From positions 1 to 8,587 of the forward strand of contig JAEYNQ010000234.1 of the NCBI GenBank assembly GCA_023412455.1: a stretch of 8,587 bases of DNA, written 5' to 3'. How positions within the stretch are numbered: the first letter of the stretch is position 1; each line of letters begins with the position of its first letter. Below the pieces are notes generated by a model. It did not search any database, was not told where the DNA came from, and saw only the letters and a list, made by a program, of their open reading frames with translations. Source of the stretch: Bacillota bacterium. GTDB lineage: Bacteria; Bacillota; Clostridia; Lachnospirales; Cellulosilyticaceae. The translations under genes and the position numbers were made by a program. Positions 1 to 6,084 of this stretch are shown in pieces.

Positions 1-13
1 AACTCTCATATAG
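1..13 (-). rRNA. 16S rRNA gene, extreme 5' end (partial, cut by the window edge)
   Basis: On the minus strand the last bases of the window read TATATGAGAGTT. This matches the beginning of clostridial 16S rRNA genes, which continue TGATCCTGGCTCAG just outside the window. Only about 12 bases are present, so the sequence match alone is weak. The call is supported by what lies upstream in the same direction: two strong tandem promoters, two tRNA genes, a boxA-like motif and several stem-loops, which is the usual make-up of an rRNA leader. The exact mature 5' end is uncertain by a few bases. Confidence 0.7.
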
Positions 14-155
14 AAGTTTGTCCATGCAACTTAAGTTGCTGACTTATTACTTAGTACTTAAAGTACTCTTGAACTTAAAGTTAAGTTCATGAATCGACTG
101 GTTTTATGGTTACTATTTTGTTTTCAATGTTCATCATTTAACCTGATTAATTCAA
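14..155 (-). promoter_or_regulatory. Probable rRNA operon leader with three perfect stem-loops
   Basis: This stretch lies between tRNA-Ser(GGA) and the presumed 16S start and contains no gene. It holds three consecutive perfect inverted repeats. They are GAACTTAA/TTAAGTTC (71-78 and 81-88, 2-base centre), AGTACTT/AAGTACT (53-59 and 61-67, 1-base centre) and GCAAC/GTTGC around TTAA (26-39). All three carry an ACTTAA core. In rRNA leaders such elements form processing stems or help antitermination; that role is inferred here. None is followed by a U-run on the minus strand, so they do not look like intrinsic terminators. Confidence 0.6.
120..132 (-). promoter_or_regulatory. boxA-like rRNA antitermination motif
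   Basis: The minus strand reads GAACATTGAAAAC. This resembles the boxA-type sequence found in leaders and 16S-23S spacers of Firmicutes rRNA operons, which binds NusB/S10 and lets RNA polymerase read through the untranslated rRNA. Its place about 110 bases before the presumed 16S start fits that role. The match is by memory of the motif, not by a search. Confidence 0.55.
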
Positions 156-247
156 TGGCGGAGAAGGAGGGATTTGAACCCTCGCGCCGTTATTAGCGAC
201 CTACTCCCTTTCCAGGGGAGCCCCTTCGACCACTTGGGTACTTCTCC
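156..247 (-). tRNA. tRNA-Ser (anticodon GGA)
   Basis: This is a class II tRNA with the long variable arm typical of serine. The acceptor stem is GGAGAAG (247-241) paired with CTTCTCC, followed by discriminator G and an encoded CCA (158-156). The anticodon stem CTCCC/GGGAG closes the loop CTGGAAA, giving anticodon GGA (213-211), which reads UCC and UCU. The T-arm is GAGGG-TTCAAAT-CCCTC. It is second in the transcript, after tRNA-Ser(UGA). A short hairpin, AGTGT/ACACT (250-254 and 261-265), lies in the 34-base spacer between them. The loop carries A36-A37-A38, the pattern recognised by the MiaA prenyltransferase. Confidence 0.96.
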
Positions 248-281
248 ATAGTGTTTCTCCACACTCAATTATTCAGATTAA

Positions 282-367
282 CGGAGAGACTGGGATTCGA
301 ACCCAGGGAGGTGTTACCCTCGCCGGTTTTCAAGACCGGTGCCTTAAACCAACTCGACCATCTCTCC
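282..367 (-). tRNA. tRNA-Ser (anticodon UGA)
   Basis: This is a class II serine tRNA. The acceptor GGAGAGA (367-361) pairs with TCTCTCC (289-283), and the discriminator is G at 282. The anticodon stem CCGGT/ACCGG closes the loop CTTGAAA, giving anticodon UGA (332-330), which reads UCA and wobbles to other UCN codons. The variable arm is GAGG/CCTC and the T-arm CTGGG-TTCGAAT-CCCAG. No CCA is encoded: the base after the discriminator starts TTA. Its 3' end must therefore be cut by RNase Z and completed by CCA-adding enzyme. A leader hairpin TCAGCA/TGCTGA (383-388 and 393-398) lies just upstream of it. Confidence 0.96.
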
Positions 368-406
368 TTATTATGTTTCAAATCAGCAAATCTGCTGACC
401 TAATAT

Positions 407-435
407 ATCTTACACTATCAAGCACTTATTGTCAA
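407..435 (-). promoter_or_regulatory. Sigma-A promoter P2 of the tRNA-Ser / rRNA operon
   Basis: The minus strand has a perfect -35 TTGACA (435-430), a 17-base spacer and -10 TAAGAT (412-407). Start of transcription is predicted near 400, about 33 bases before tRNA-Ser(UGA). A run of eight A residues directly upstream of the -35 resembles an UP element, common at stable-RNA promoters. Confidence 0.8.
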
Positions 436-497
436 CATTTTTTTTCAAGCTCTTAACTTGATGTTTTTGTTGTGTGCCCTTGCCTTAGTGCTTATTT

Positions 498-526
498 AAT
501 ATAGCATATCGTTTGTCATACGTCAA
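498..526 (-). promoter_or_regulatory. Sigma-A promoter P1 of the tRNA-Ser / rRNA operon
   Basis: The minus strand has -35 TTGACG (526-521), exactly 17 bases, then -10 TATATT (503-498). It lies 91 bases upstream of P2, the tandem arrangement usual for rRNA operons. The 30 bases before the -35 are almost all A/T with A-tracts (527-560), consistent with an UP element. It sits only about 60 bases downstream of the ispD stop codon, with no clear ispD terminator between. Confidence 0.72.
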
Positions 527-588
527 CTACTTTTTTATATTTTTTTGCATTACTTATAAAGTACTAGTTACTTAGCTATTTTATCTTT

Positions 589-1278
589 TTATGGTGCTAA
601 TATTGATTCACCTATAATAATATCTATAGGTGTAGTAATCTTTATGTTTGTATCTTCTCCTTCAACTATATAAACTTCTTTTCCAAAGGCTTCTACAATC
701 ATACTATCATCTGTTACTTGTAAGTTTTGCTTCTGAGCATAATCATATGCTTGCATCAATAACTTGTATTCAAAACTCTGAGGAGTTTGTACGCTCCATA
801 AACAATTTCTATTAGGTGTTTTTTCAACTACTCGTGATTGAGAATCACAAATTTTTACTGTATCCTTTACTGGAACAGCTACAATACTTGCTTTTTTCTC
901 TTTTGTCATTAATAAACATTTAAGAATTGTTTCTTCTTTTATAAATGGTCGCGCTCCATCATGAATCATTACATAAGTACTTTCCCCTTCCGTAGCCATA
1001 AGACCATTATAAACTGAATCCTGTCTTTCCTTTCCTCCTGCTACTATACGGGTTACCTTATTTAGTTCATATTTATCAACAATTTGTTTTCTTACATACT
1101 CTATTTCTTCTTCTGCTACTACTACAATAATCTCATCAATGAAATGACATCTTTCAAACGCTTGGATGGAATATGCCAATATTTCCTTTCCTTTTAACTT
1201 TAAATACTGCTTTTTAATGGTTGTTCCCATCCTTTTACCACTTCCACCTGCTACAATAATTGCTGTTACCTTCTCCAT
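589..1278 (-). CDS. ispD: 2-C-methyl-D-erythritol 4-phosphate cytidylyltransferase
   Basis: IspD is cytosolic and joins CTP to methylerythritol phosphate, giving CDP-methylerythritol, the third step of the MEP isoprenoid pathway. The 229-residue protein has the usual length. The nucleotide-binding loop AGGSGKRMG spans residues 10-18, with Arg16 and Lys23 matching the catalytic Arg20 and Lys27 of E. coli. Asp107 lies in IHDGARP, Thr140 in KDTVK, and Arg157 and TPQ (165-167) follow. Lys213 in NIKIT completes the active site. The ATG has a well-spaced AAGGAG (1291-1286). No strong promoter is visible; the best pair, TTGTGA (1338-1333) and TAAATA (1315-1310), is weak. IspF does not follow; the tRNA-rRNA operon does. 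In Bacillus ispD follows yacL, but here a permease separates them. Confidence 0.97.
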   Translation of the reverse strand: MEKVTAIIVAGGSGKRMGTTIKKQYLKLKGKEILAYSIQAFERCHFIDEIIVVVAEEEIEYVRKQIVDKYELNKVTRIVAGGKERQDSVYNGLMATEGESTYVMIHDGARPFIKEETILKCLLMTKEKKASIVAVPVKDTVKICDSQSRVVEKTPNRNCLWSVQTPQSFEYKLLMQAYDYAQKQNLQVTDDSMIVEAFGKEVYIVEGEDTNIKITTPIDIIIGESILAP

Positions 1279-1400
1279 ATCTTTTCTCCTTCATATTTAT
1301 TTATAAAGATATTTATTAATAAAGGTATATGTTCACAACACACCCTATCATTCTATCAAGTTCCTTTACCTATGATCCAGTTGTTATTATAATTTATTTA

Positions 1401-1527
1401 GTCATGACCTGTCCCTTTTTCATCCCTTTCAATGAGTTAGCTATGACCTGTCACCTAAGTCTTTAATTCATTCAGTCATGACCTGTCCCCAGATTTTTAA
1501 TTCATTCGGTCATGACCTGTCCCCAGA
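1401..1527. repeat. Four imperfect tandem copies of a TCATGACCTGTCCC(C) motif
   Basis: The core ATGACCTG occurs at 1404, 1443, 1478 and 1512, a period of 39, 35 and 34 bases. Copies 1, 3 and 4 begin GTCATGACCTGTCCC, and GTCATGAC is itself a palindrome. Copies 3 and 4 are nearly identical over about 30 bases, sharing the lead-in TAATTCATTC and the tail CCCCAGA. Copy 2 has diverged (CTATGACCTGTCACC). The array lies in the divergent spacer between ispD and the permease. It could be a regulatory array or REP-like DNA; the reverse complement, GGGGACAGGTCATGAC, resembles short repeats associated with RAYT (TnpA-REP) transposases, but no such gene is in the window. Confidence 0.75.
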
Positions 1528-1543
1528 CTTCTCTGGCTTTAGT

Positions 1544-1573
1544 TTGATACTTTAGTAGTTTATCATTTATAAT
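1544..1573 (+). promoter_or_regulatory. Candidate upstream promoter of the permease gene
   Basis: TTGATA (1544-1549), an 18-base spacer and a perfect TATAAT (1568-1573). It would give a leader of about 120 bases before the permease start. A small hairpin CCAGA/TCTGG (1523-1527 and 1532-1536) and the fourth CATGACCTGTCCCC copy lie just upstream. Confidence 0.5.
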
Positions 1574-1604
1574 AAGATTTTTGTAGTTTTTTGTAGATTA
1601 TTTA

Positions 1605-1633
1605 TTGTAAAGTTATTCCTTTATTTATATAAT
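1605..1633 (+). promoter_or_regulatory. Candidate proximal promoter of the permease gene
   Basis: TTGTAA (1605-1610), a 17-base spacer and a perfect TATAAT (1628-1633), giving a leader of about 60 bases. The text around both -10 boxes is alike (ATTTATAATAAG versus TTATATAATAAG), so one may be a duplicate of the other. Confidence 0.55.
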
Positions 1634-1701
1634 AAGAATCGTATTGTTCGTAAAATAATAATATCTTATCTTGTTTTTTTATTGTACTAAGGAGGTTATT
1701 T

Positions 1702-3024
1702 ATGAAAAATAACAAATATGGTCTTTTTACCACCATTGCTATGATTGTTGGTGTAGTTATTGGCTCGGGGATTTTTTTCAAGAGCGATAATATACTTGTT
1801 GCTACAGGTGGAAGCATTAGCTTAGGAGCTCTGGCCTTTTGTGTTGCTGCTATTAGCATTATTTTTGGAAGTCTTACTGTTGCGGAGTTAGCAGCCCGTA
1901 ACGATGCAGCTGGTGGAGTTATAAGTTACGCTGAGGATGCTTATAATGGTGGGGTTGGTTGTTGCTTTGGTTGGTTTCAAACCTTCTTATATTATCCTAC
2001 TTTAGTTGCTGTAATTACATATGTTGTGGGGGTATATACCTGTCTTTTATTTAATATCGAAAGTTCTTTAGAAACATGCTCTCTTATTGGATTAGTTACT
2101 CTTTTAATAATCTTTTTTTTGAGCCTTTTTTCTTCTAAACTAGCTGGTTATTTTCAAAATGCCGCTACTATCATCAAGCTTATTCCCCTAATTATTATTG
2201 GCGTAGCCGGTTTTATCTGGGGAAACCCTAGTTTTGAAATACTGAGTGATACAAAAACGTTGCAAACTGGTTCTTGGTTAGCCGCCTTAGCACCTATTGT
2301 TTTTTCTTTTGATGGCTGGATCGTTGCAACTTCTATTTCCCATGAAGTTAAGGATGCTAAAAAGAATATTCCTTTTGCCCTTATTCTAGCTCCTGTATTT
2401 ATTCTTCTTATCTATTTAATGTATTTTATAGGTATTAGTATTTATCTAGGCCCAGAAACTATTATGGCTGAGGGAGATGCTCACGTTAATCATGCTGCCT
2501 TAACCCTTTTTGGTCCTTGGTCTGCCAAAGCTTTGTTAATCTTCATTATTATCTCTGTTGCCGGTACAGCTAACGGACTTATGATGGCTCTTTTTCAATT
2601 ACCTTATTCACTTGGCCTTCGTAAGATGTTTCCTTGTTCCGAAAAAATGGTGAAAATCAGCCCTCGTTTAGGAACCCCTTATATTTCTGGTTTAGTAGCT
2701 TTAATTATTTCACTTTTTTGGTCCATTCTTCATTACATTACTCAGAAATATAATCTCCTTCCTAACTCTGATGTCTCTGAGATTTCTATTACTTTTAATT
2801 ACATTAGCTTCATCTTACTTTATGTTCATGTTTTGCGTTTAGGTTTACAAGGACAAATTAAAGGTTTTTGGAAAAGTAAAGTTAATCCTATTTTAGCTAT
2901 AGTGGGGTCACTTATTATCTTATATGTCGGTATGCAAAGTCCGCTCTTCTGGATGTACCTTACTATTTGTGCTGTCTTTATGGTGACGGCTTATATCTTC
3001 TGGAAGAAAAATGCAACTTCTTAA
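1702..3024 (+). CDS. APC superfamily amino acid permease (SteT/LAT-like)
   Basis: This is a membrane amino acid transporter or exchanger of the APC superfamily. The 440 residues form about twelve hydrophobic segments, the family's normal size. The TM1 substrate loop VVIGSGIFF spans residues 18-26. The conserved cytoplasmic stretch GGVISYAEDAYNGG (71-84) follows TM2, and TM6 carries FSFDGWIVATSISHEVKDAKKNIP-type sequence (201-224), matching the FAYDGW...EIKNPKRNLP signature of the LAT/SteT branch. Substrate cannot be read from sequence; B. subtilis SteT exchanges serine and threonine. The ATG follows AAGGAGG (1689-1695) by six bases. It is the only sizeable plus-strand gene, has its own terminator at 3108-3145, and interrupts the yacL-ispD neighbourhood known from Bacillus. 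Confidence 0.93.
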   Translation: MKNNKYGLFTTIAMIVGVVIGSGIFFKSDNILVATGGSISLGALAFCVAAISIIFGSLTVAELAARNDAAGGVISYAEDAYNGGVGCCFGWFQTFLYYPTLVAVITYVVGVYTCLLFNIESSLETCSLIGLVTLLIIFFLSLFSSKLAGYFQNAATIIKLIPLIIIGVAGFIWGNPSFEILSDTKTLQTGSWLAALAPIVFSFDGWIVATSISHEVKDAKKNIPFALILAPVFILLIYLMYFIGISIYLGPETIMAEGDAHVNHAALTLFGPWSAKALLIFIIISVAGTANGLMMALFQLPYSLGLRKMFPCSEKMVKISPRLGTPYISGLVALIISLFWSILHYITQKYNLLPNSDVSEISITFNYISFILLYVHVLRLGLQGQIKGFWKSKVNPILAIVGSLIILYVGMQSPLFWMYLTICAVFMVTAYIFWKKNATS

Positions 3025-3051
3025 TTTTATATATTTCCCTATCTTAATAGT

Positions 3052-3067
3052 GGGATGAGAATGTCCC
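3052..3067. repeat. Small GGGA/TCCC dyad downstream of the permease
   Basis: GGGATGAGAATGTCCC forms a short inverted repeat (GGGA 3052-3055, TCCC 3064-3067), followed by CCCAT. On the minus strand it reads GGGGGACATTCTCATCCC and so shares GGGGACA with the repeats upstream of the permease (GGGGACAGGTCATGAC). Whether the two are related is an inference from a seven-base match. Confidence 0.35.
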
Positions 3068-3107
3068 CCATATGTAGCGTATACAAAAAGAGACTATATC
3101 CTAGATC

Positions 3108-3145
3108 AAAGGTGATTTCTGTAGTTTACAGGAGTCATCTTTTTT
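3108..3145 (+). terminator. Intrinsic terminator of the permease gene
   Basis: A two-part hairpin is present: AAAGGTGA (3108-3115) pairs with TCATCTTT (3135-3142) and CTGTA (3119-3123) pairs with TACAG (3127-3131), with small symmetric internal loops. A run of T residues ends at 3145. It lies 84 bases after the permease stop on the same strand. Confidence 0.75.
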
Positions 3146-3219
3146 AATGCCCATTGTTGTCTAATATTATTGATTAAATCAATCTGTTGAATCTTATCTT
3201 TATATCATAGCATAAAGCA

Positions 3220-3256
3220 AAAAGGTAGAGGCCTTTATATTTAGTCTCTACCTTTT
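3220..3256 (-). terminator. Terminator hairpin of the rnz-tsaD-yacL operon (possibly bidirectional)
   Basis: AAAAGGTAGAG (3220-3230) and CTCTACCTTTT (3246-3256) form a perfect 11-bp stem with a 15-base loop. On the minus strand the stem ends in CCTTTTTGC, giving the U-run expected downstream of yacL, about 100 bases past its stop. On the plus strand four T residues end the stem, so it could also back up the permease terminator. Confidence 0.75.
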
Positions 3257-3357
3257 GGCGTATAGTTTCCTTGTCTTTTTATTTATCTATCTTTTTATTT
3301 CTAATATTTTGATGCTATTAAATCATCTTGGCAAAGTATAGAAAGCTATTACTTACT

Positions 3358-4422
3358 CTACGCCTTTTGATTAACTTTGGCAAAAATCATCCTACCTGCT
3401 GAAGTTTGTAGAGCTGTCGTTACAATAACTTGAACAGTAGTCCCTACATATTGCCTGCCACCTTCTACTACAATCATGGTGCCATCACTTAAGTAAGCAA
3501 GCCCTTGCTCTTGTTCTTTGCCTTCTCTTACAATTGTTACTGTTAATTCTTCATTAGGAAGCAAAATAGGTTTTACTGCATTCGCTAGATTATTAATATT
3601 AAGCACCTGCACTTTTTGAATCTTAGCTACCTTATTTAAGTTAAAATCATTTGTTACAACCTTACCTTGTAGTTGGGTAGCTAATTTTAAAAGCTTACTG
3701 TCTACTTCACTTAAATCACTATAATCAATATCTAACACTTCCACAGGGACAGTATTGACAGTTTTTAATTCATTGAGTAAATCTAAGCCTCTACGTCCTC
3801 TACTACGCTTTAAGCTGTCTGAAGAATCAGCAATATGTCTGAGTTCATCCAGTACAAAAGATGGAATAATGATTTTGCCTTCAATAAATCCTTCCCGGAT
3901 AATATCGAGTATTCTTCCATCAATAATAACACTAGTATCTAAAATTTTAGCATGGGAGTGTTGCATCATCTCTCCCTTTTTACTTAGCCATCCTTTAATT
4001 TCTTCTTTTTTGATGTGTACAAGATAAATACCAAAGCAGCCTAACCCTAAATAGATAAGGAAAACGAATATATCACCTATGGGCTTTAATCTTTCTAAGA
4101 AAAAACCTGTCCTTATCATATTAGCTACACTTAAGCCAATAGCTAACCCAATAATATACATGAGTATTTCTTGCATAGGGTATTTTCTAAGGGTTCCCTC
4201 TAATTTCCCAGCTATCTGCCGAGCTACAGGAATACTTATCGTCAAATAAATAAGTGCAAAAGCTATAATAAATAAAATAATTCCCTTGTTACCGTATATT
4301 AAATAGAATATTCCTTGCTCTTGAGGTATGTTAATAACACCTAATTTTTCTAGTTCTTCGAAGCTAAGTGTGGCTATTCCCCCTATGATTCCTGAAAAGA
4401 GAATCCTAATGATCTGCTTCAT
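3358..4422 (-). CDS. yacL: Membrane-anchored PIN and TRAM domain protein, YacL family
   Basis: The protein combines membrane segments with a PIN domain (nuclease fold) and a C-terminal TRAM domain (RNA-binding beta barrel). The cellular role of this family is not settled; a membrane-linked RNase is the usual proposal. The 354 residues match YacL (about 360). Four hydrophobic segments lie near 7-20, 39-63, 85-103 and 117-135. The PIN domain starts at KILDTSVIIDGR (159-170). Acidic residues expected in its metal site are Asp162, Glu193 (LDEL), Asp241 (EVDSKLL) and Asp259 (TNDFNLN), so the site looks intact. A basic patch KRSRGRR spans 205-211, and TRAM covers about 285-345. The ATG has AGGAGG (4433-4428). 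It is last in the operon, 20 bases after tsaD. Confidence 0.93.
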   Translation of the reverse strand: MKQIIRILFSGIIGGIATLSFEELEKLGVINIPQEQGIFYLIYGNKGIILFIIAFALIYLTISIPVARQIAGKLEGTLRKYPMQEILMYIIGLAIGLSVANMIRTGFFLERLKPIGDIFVFLIYLGLGCFGIYLVHIKKEEIKGWLSKKGEMMQHSHAKILDTSVIIDGRILDIIREGFIEGKIIIPSFVLDELRHIADSSDSLKRSRGRRGLDLLNELKTVNTVPVEVLDIDYSDLSEVDSKLLKLATQLQGKVVTNDFNLNKVAKIQKVQVLNINNLANAVKPILLPNEELTVTIVREGKEQEQGLAYLSDGTMIVVEGGRQYVGTTVQVIVTTALQTSAGRMIFAKVNQKA

Positions 4423-4442
4423 TGTTTCCTCCTTTTTTTGGT

Positions 4443-5459
4443 TTATTTTTTCCCTAGTGGGAGATTTGGTACAGCATTTAGGTCCATTCCTGCTCTACTT
4501 CCTTTAAGATATTCATAATAAGCTGCACAGCCTATCATTGCTGCATTATCTGTACAAAGTACTCTTTCTGGATAGTAAAGCTTGATATGATTTTGCTCAC
4601 AAGCTACTTCCATAGCCTCTCTCAAGCCCTGATTAGATGCTACACCTCCTGCTAAGGCTATTTTAGTCATATGACGCTCTTTTGCTGCTGCCACGGCCTT
4701 TCCCACTAATACATCTACTACACTTGCTTGGAAGGCTGCTGCAACATCCGCAACATTTATTGGTTCATCCTTCATTTTAGCTCCATTCACATAGTTAAGA
4801 ACAGCTGATTTTACACCACTAAAACTAAAGTCATAACCTTCATCCATCATTGCTCTAGGGAATTTAATAGCATCCTTATTACCTTCTTTAGCTAGTTTAT
4901 CAATTTTAGGTCCTCCTGGATAGGTGAGGCCAATAGCCCTTGCTACCTTATCATAGGCCTCTCCAGCTGCATCATCTCTTGTCCTCCCTATAATTTCATA
5001 GCTAGTATAGCTATCCACATTTACTAAATGAGTATGTCCCCCTGATACTACCAGGCATAAGAAAGGAGGTTCTAACTCAGGATGTGAAATATAGTTTGCT
5101 GCTATATGTCCCTCTATATGATGGACACCAATTAAAGGCTTATTTTTGACAAAAGCTATGGATTTCGCCGCTACTACCCCTACTAATAACGCCCCTACAA
5201 GACCTGGCCCATAGGTTACTCCAACAACATCTATTTCGTCTAAGGTTAGATTGGCTGCTTCCAAGGCTTCCTTTATAACTAGGTTGATTTTTTCTACATG
5301 CATACGCGATGCAATTTCTGGTACAACCCCACCATATTTTTCGTGCAAATCAATTTGAGTCGAAATAATGCTAGATAATACCTCTCTACCATTCTGTATA
5401 ACTGCTGCTGCTGTCTCATCACAAGAAGTCTCAATGGCTAGCACTTTTATGTTTCCCAT
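4443..5459 (-). CDS. tsaD: tRNA N6-threonylcarbamoyladenosine transferase
   Basis: TsaD transfers the threonylcarbamoyl group from TC-AMP to adenine 37 of tRNAs that read ANN codons, working with TsaB and TsaE. The 338-residue length is normal. The ASKHA fold signature ETSCDET lies at 10-16. The metal-binding motif HHIEGH spans 113-118 (His114 and His118, equivalent to His111 and His115 of E. coli). SGGHT lies at 139-143, the DDAAGEAYDKVAR stretch at 162-174, GGVASNQGLR at 271-280 and the metal ligand Asp304 in TDNAAMIG. All key residues are present. The start ATG is only two bases after the preceding stop, and its GGAGG (5471-5467) lies inside that gene's last codons, pointing to translational coupling. 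TsaB and TsaE are not in the window. Confidence 0.97.
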   Translation of the reverse strand: MGNIKVLAIETSCDETAAAVIQNGREVLSSIISTQIDLHEKYGGVVPEIASRMHVEKINLVIKEALEAANLTLDEIDVVGVTYGPGLVGALLVGVVAAKSIAFVKNKPLIGVHHIEGHIAANYISHPELEPPFLCLVVSGGHTHLVNVDSYTSYEIIGRTRDDAAGEAYDKVARAIGLTYPGGPKIDKLAKEGNKDAIKFPRAMMDEGYDFSFSGVKSAVLNYVNGAKMKDEPINVADVAAAFQASVVDVLVGKAVAAAKERHMTKIALAGGVASNQGLREAMEVACEQNHIKLYYPERVLCTDNAAMIGCAAYYEYLKGSRAGMDLNAVPNLPLGKK

Positions 5460-5461
5460 TT

Positions 5462-6049
5462 CTATTCCTCCGTCTTGTCCTCTTTAGTCTCTTTTTTACT
5501 ATCTTCCCAACCATCTATCTTCCATGAGTTATTTTCCTTTTTGACTAAATAGTTACGTTCAACATCCTGTTTATTTGTATAATGCATGACACGTACTATC
5601 AAGTCTTCCTCTCCACTTGTCTTTTCTTTGGAAGAACCTTCTTCTGTTTCCATAGCTGAGCGAGTCTCTTTGACTTCACTTTTTATAATAACCAGAGGTT
5701 TTGTATAATTAGCTATTTCTTGACGAAGGGTAGCCTCTTGTTGGGCCTGTTCAACGGTTCTTCTTAATCTCTCACTATAAAGCATACGGATAGTTTCTAC
5801 ATATTTACTTATATCCTCTTCCGACCCATGACTTGAATAAAATAAACCCATTAGTTTATTATTCATTTCTATTAATTCTACGGGTGTATTAAAGCCCTTG
5901 GAAACTATTTCATCTTGGGCTTCTACAAGTTTTTCTTGAATGCTCTCTTTTCTATTACCTCTTGTTATTTGTCTTCCCCTATTTTGCATAGAAATAAAAT
6001 AAAATCCACATAATGCAATTAATACTAAAAATATGATTACCTTTTTCAT
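5462..6049 (-). CDS. Small single-pass membrane protein of unknown function
   Basis: I do not recognise the family with certainty. From the preferred start it has 195 residues: a short basic N-terminus (MKKV), one hydrophobic segment (about residues 4-20), then an outside-facing region. That region holds a charged, probably helical stretch (about 35-110), a Ser/Glu/Lys-rich linker and a beta-like end with NNSWKIDGWE, which resembles the last strand of NTF2-like extracytoplasmic proteins. The tail is very acidic and lysine-rich. A lipobox is absent (IALC has Leu before Cys). An ATG at 6073 would add eight residues but has no ribosome binding site; the ATG at 6049 follows GGGGG (6060-6056) by six bases. 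It lies between rnz and tsaD in one operon and is probably coupled to tsaD. Confidence 0.8.
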   Translation of the reverse strand: MKKVIIFLVLIALCGFYFISMQNRGRQITRGNRKESIQEKLVEAQDEIVSKGFNTPVELIEMNNKLMGLFYSSHGSEEDISKYVETIRMLYSERLRRTVEQAQQEATLRQEIANYTKPLVIIKSEVKETRSAMETEEGSSKEKTSGEEDLIVRVMHYTNKQDVERNYLVKKENNSWKIDGWEDSKKETKEDKTEE

Positions 6050-6084
6050 GTACTTCCCCCATTTCCTCTTCATGCATTTTCTTA

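Noticed and set aside
1401..1527. CRISPR array made of the TCATGACCTGTCCC(C) repeats
   Set aside because: The repeat is too short (about 15 bases). The roughly 20-base intervals are themselves similar in part, one copy is degenerate, and no cas gene is present.
1602..1859. 85-codon minus-strand frame overlapping the permease start
   Set aside because: It overlaps a well-supported permease with good ribosome binding site and promoters, and has no protein features of its own.
3755..4027. 90-codon plus-strand frame inside yacL
   Set aside because: It is antisense to the conserved PIN domain region of yacL and has no ribosome binding site or motif.
5462..6073. Lipoprotein signal in the small membrane protein (a Cys after the hydrophobic segment)
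   Set aside because: The residues before the Cys are Ile-Ala-Leu; a lipobox needs Gly, Ala or Ser directly before the Cys.
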